64,000 nucleotides of DNA from Knoellia locipacati (GTDB taxonomy: Bacteria > Actinomycetota > Actinomycetes > Actinomycetales > Dermatophilaceae), in NCBI RefSeq assembly GCF_007992835.1, contig NZ_BKBA01000004.1, positions 62,001 through 126,000 of the forward strand, given 5' to 3'. Made by a program: the position numbers and the translations under genes. The notes below the pieces were generated by a model, which saw nothing but the letters and a program-made list of their open reading frames with translations, was not told the DNA's origin and searched no databases. Position 1 is the first letter of the stretch; each line of letters begins with the position of its first letter. Shown here piece by piece: positions 63,201 through 64,000 of this stretch.

Positions 63201-64000
63201 GGCCGTCGCCGAGTTCCACTCGGTCGACATGGGCGATCTGCAGGAATGGGTCTCGACTGAGCTGGTCAAGGCAGGTCTCGTCCAGGACTGGCTTCTTGAC
63301 CTTAAGTCGCTGGCAGTCCCCCTTGTGCTCGTTCCCTGCAGCAGCGAGGAGTTCGTCTGCGGCGTGTGCAGCTTCTCCCACGGCCATGCGTCAGCGGGTG
63401 TTTGTGCAAACCACGGCTGCTACCGACCCAAGGTAGTTGCCAGATCGAGGCGTCACGATGACCTTGACACCGACTACTACGGCTGGCTCGCGAGGCAGGT
63501 ACCGCGCCGTATGGCGACTGCCGAACTCACTGGGCAGACGAAGCCACTCAGTGAGCAGCGTCGTCGTGCAAGGGTCTTCAAGGAAGTGCTTCTCCCGAAT
63601 CCGGTCGAGAACAGCCTGACCGTTCCTTTGGACGTCCTCAGCGTCACCACGACGATGGAAGTCGGCGTCGACATCGGCTCGCTCAGATCGACCCTGATGG
63701 CCAACATGCCGCCCCAGCGGTTCAACTACCAACAGCGCGTCGGTCGAGTCGGCCGAGCCGGCCAGGTGTTCTCTTACGCTGTCACGGTCTGTCGAGACCG
63801 GACGCACGATGACGACTACTACGCCAACCCGCAAAGAATGACCGGTGACGACCCGCCGCAGCCGTTCCTCGACCTCCAGCGCCCTCGAATCGTCCGCCGA
63901 GTTGTAGCTGCCGAACTGCTCCGCCGCGCCTTCCTATCGCTCCAAGACCCCCCCAAATGGACGCGCAGCAGCATCCACGGCACTTACGGCACAACAGCAG
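60289..64000 (+). CDS. Large DEAD/DEAH helicase, DruE-type, 3' end cut by window
   Basis: At least 1237 residues of a superfamily-2 helicase, open at the window edge. Motif Q/I region is LREHQAEAVLHHF ... VVTSGTGSGKTESFLLPTLL (residues 95-137). Motif II reads VVDELHLYRGTQGSEVAMVV. Motifs V-VI read TTMEVGVDIGSLRSTLMANM and PPQRFNYQQRVGRVGRAGQ. Between them are several Cys clusters (WACSNQECSG, CDACG ... YCYSCGDV, CPRCDSEGW, FVCGVCSFSHGHASAGVC) typical of DruE/DUF1998-type helicases. GTG 60289 has GAGGTG upstream. The paired upstream gene and tRNA-side location suggest phage defence; a DISARM DrmA or MrfA/YprA relative is the alternative. Confidence 0.75.
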   Translation, partial: MKTTPLTLRDDLASAYLRYVDTAFWLRNEQLMRERRHILQSKDMLLSECLLEPVLPYPATEDLLDATRLVGISDEAARIVGKALFGSFVKPGEPITLREHQAEAVLHHFKPGVEDHRNVVVTSGTGSGKTESFLLPTLLRLTEEARTWSPQTAPDVWWQAKPSPTKWRPMRAPETRPAAVRTLILYPTNALVEDQMTRLRRAVRRIGNELPSRPLWFGRYTGVSLGSTKRPSGGGFAFEEVLGQLRDQTAEFSRLRDEGTVSEEDLSQFPDPTAHELLVRWEMVEDPPDILVTNYSMLNAMLMRHHEEAVFEKTRAWLASSTTNVFTLVVDELHLYRGTQGSEVAMVVRNLLARLGLAPDSPQLRVIATSASLSEDSSGLTYLEQFFGCSPSSFFVTAGKPLTLPPLHTLDRHHSIRRSGLPAAGPLSQALAAACVDPDSGRARATEAPVVAERLFGTVDDNLEGLGGVLAELADAKTAQAGVPIRAHQFVRTMRGMWACSNQECSGVEASAREARNVGKVFGIPTLACDACGSRVLELLYCYSCGDVSLGGFVVDRANPNAGEGEGVVIGSANVGVVSAEAPPVFRRLYGDYVWFWPGDRPIEADPSWTKTTPESKKTVAFSFAPARLDPAVGLISPALGDGNGWVLRVDAHDDGAKIPALPDRCPRCDSEGWNPGDKYFSGTVRSPIRAHTSGAAQSTQLYLSQLVRSMGETPVESRTIVFTDSRDDAARTAAGVGLNHYRDVIRQVTQQILAEGPVDIDELVARAARMEPLDAAEQLMFEDFKGRYPEAAQLSAKAAFVPLAPSEQSIVDEALRTARGNSRVQWGELRQALTDRLVSLGIPPAGSGPSAAKNQDDSPWWEAFTPPSPGLWTPLPPGVREPQAAMHRERLATALATALFGRAGRDLEAMGIAYFASGRKPTARGPLSSADLDAQVLSSVIRVLGIRRRWVGGDSKPTASPPPAVNGYLKAVAEFHSVDMGDLQEWVSTELVKAGLVQDWLLDLKSLAVPLVLVPCSSEEFVCGVCSFSHGHASAGVCANHGCYRPKVVARSRRHDDLDTDYYGWLARQVPRRMATAELTGQTKPLSEQRRRARVFKEVLLPNPVENSLTVPLDVLSVTTTMEVGVDIGSLRSTLMANMPPQRFNYQQRVGRVGRAGQVFSYAVTVCRDRTHDDDYYANPQRMTGDDPPQPFLDLQRPRIVRRVVAAELLRRAFLSLQDPPKWTRSSIHGTYGTTA

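Noticed and set aside
60289..64000. Assignment of the 3' system to DISARM or BREX
   Set aside because: No methyltransferase, phospholipase D, DUF1998 partner gene or BREX ATPase is present in the visible part. The two-gene layout fits a DruH-DruE pair better, though the window ends early.

Overview
The window is G+C-rich actinobacterial chromosome (about 72-75% G+C in the core by hand counts of sample lines). The gene order sigM / anti-sigma / trxB / trxA / parB / parA / rsmG / jag / yidC / yidD / rnpA / rpmH / dnaA / dnaN / gnd / recF / dciA, later gyrB / gyrA / DUF3566 / tRNA-Ile / DLW-39 / tRNA-Ala, is the classic actinobacterial replication-origin neighbourhood. Details (gnd between dnaN and recF, parS-rich left flank, DLW-39 between the tRNAs) fit Micrococcales. 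An Intrasporangiaceae-like genus is my best guess, but I cannot prove it from the sequence.

Layout. 1-4.2 kb: CCA-adding enzyme (cut by the window edge), a DadA-like amino-acid oxidoreductase with a PucR-type regulator, and a Nudix hydrolase. 4.3-9.5 kb: a MurJ-associated pseudokinase (murJ itself is absent here), sigM with its anti-sigma factor, and trxB-trxA behind a SigR-type promoter. 9.5-22.6 kb: the origin itself. Chromosome segregation, ribosome maturation, membrane insertion and RNase P genes lie on the minus strand. dnaA, dnaN, gnd, recF and dciA lie on the plus strand. DnaA boxes cluster between dnaA and dnaN, and eight parS sites flank the origin, six of them inside coding sequence where they encode V-S-R-E/G-T.

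22.6-50.6 kb is an accessory block inserted between dciA and gyrB, which are normally adjacent. Its first part is two divergent operons. The minus operon has DUF2235, then an astacin protease with five C-terminal KKxxDD repeats, then an MvdD-type ATP-grasp ligase, then a YbaY-like protein. The plus operon has a subtilase, a metallo-beta-lactamase-fold protein, a tyrosinase, a DUF2182 membrane protein and a protealysin-like M4 protease fused to an emfourin-type inhibitor. The astacin/ATP-grasp pair looks like a graspetide (omega-ester/omega-amide peptide) system whose core is the tail of a protease, and is my main candidate for something undescribed. There follow a secreted hydrolase fused to an ABC ATPase with its permease, an adenylation-carrier-acyltransferase membrane protein, an iron ABC transporter behind a DtxR/IdeR-like box, a MetNIQ transporter, a thioesterase, a GNAT enzyme and two lipoproteins.

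50.6-56.8 kb returns to core genes (gyrB, gyrA, DUF3566, tRNA-Ile, DLW-39, tRNA-Ala). From 56.8 kb to the end the G+C falls to about 62% in a sampled line, and a two-gene anti-phage-like system (DruH-like protein plus a large DruE-type helicase cut by the window edge) sits immediately after tRNA-Ala, as expected of a genomic island.

Across the whole window the octamer CGGCATAC / GTATGCCG occurs about 45 times, roughly twenty times random expectation, in all reading frames and as hairpin arms.
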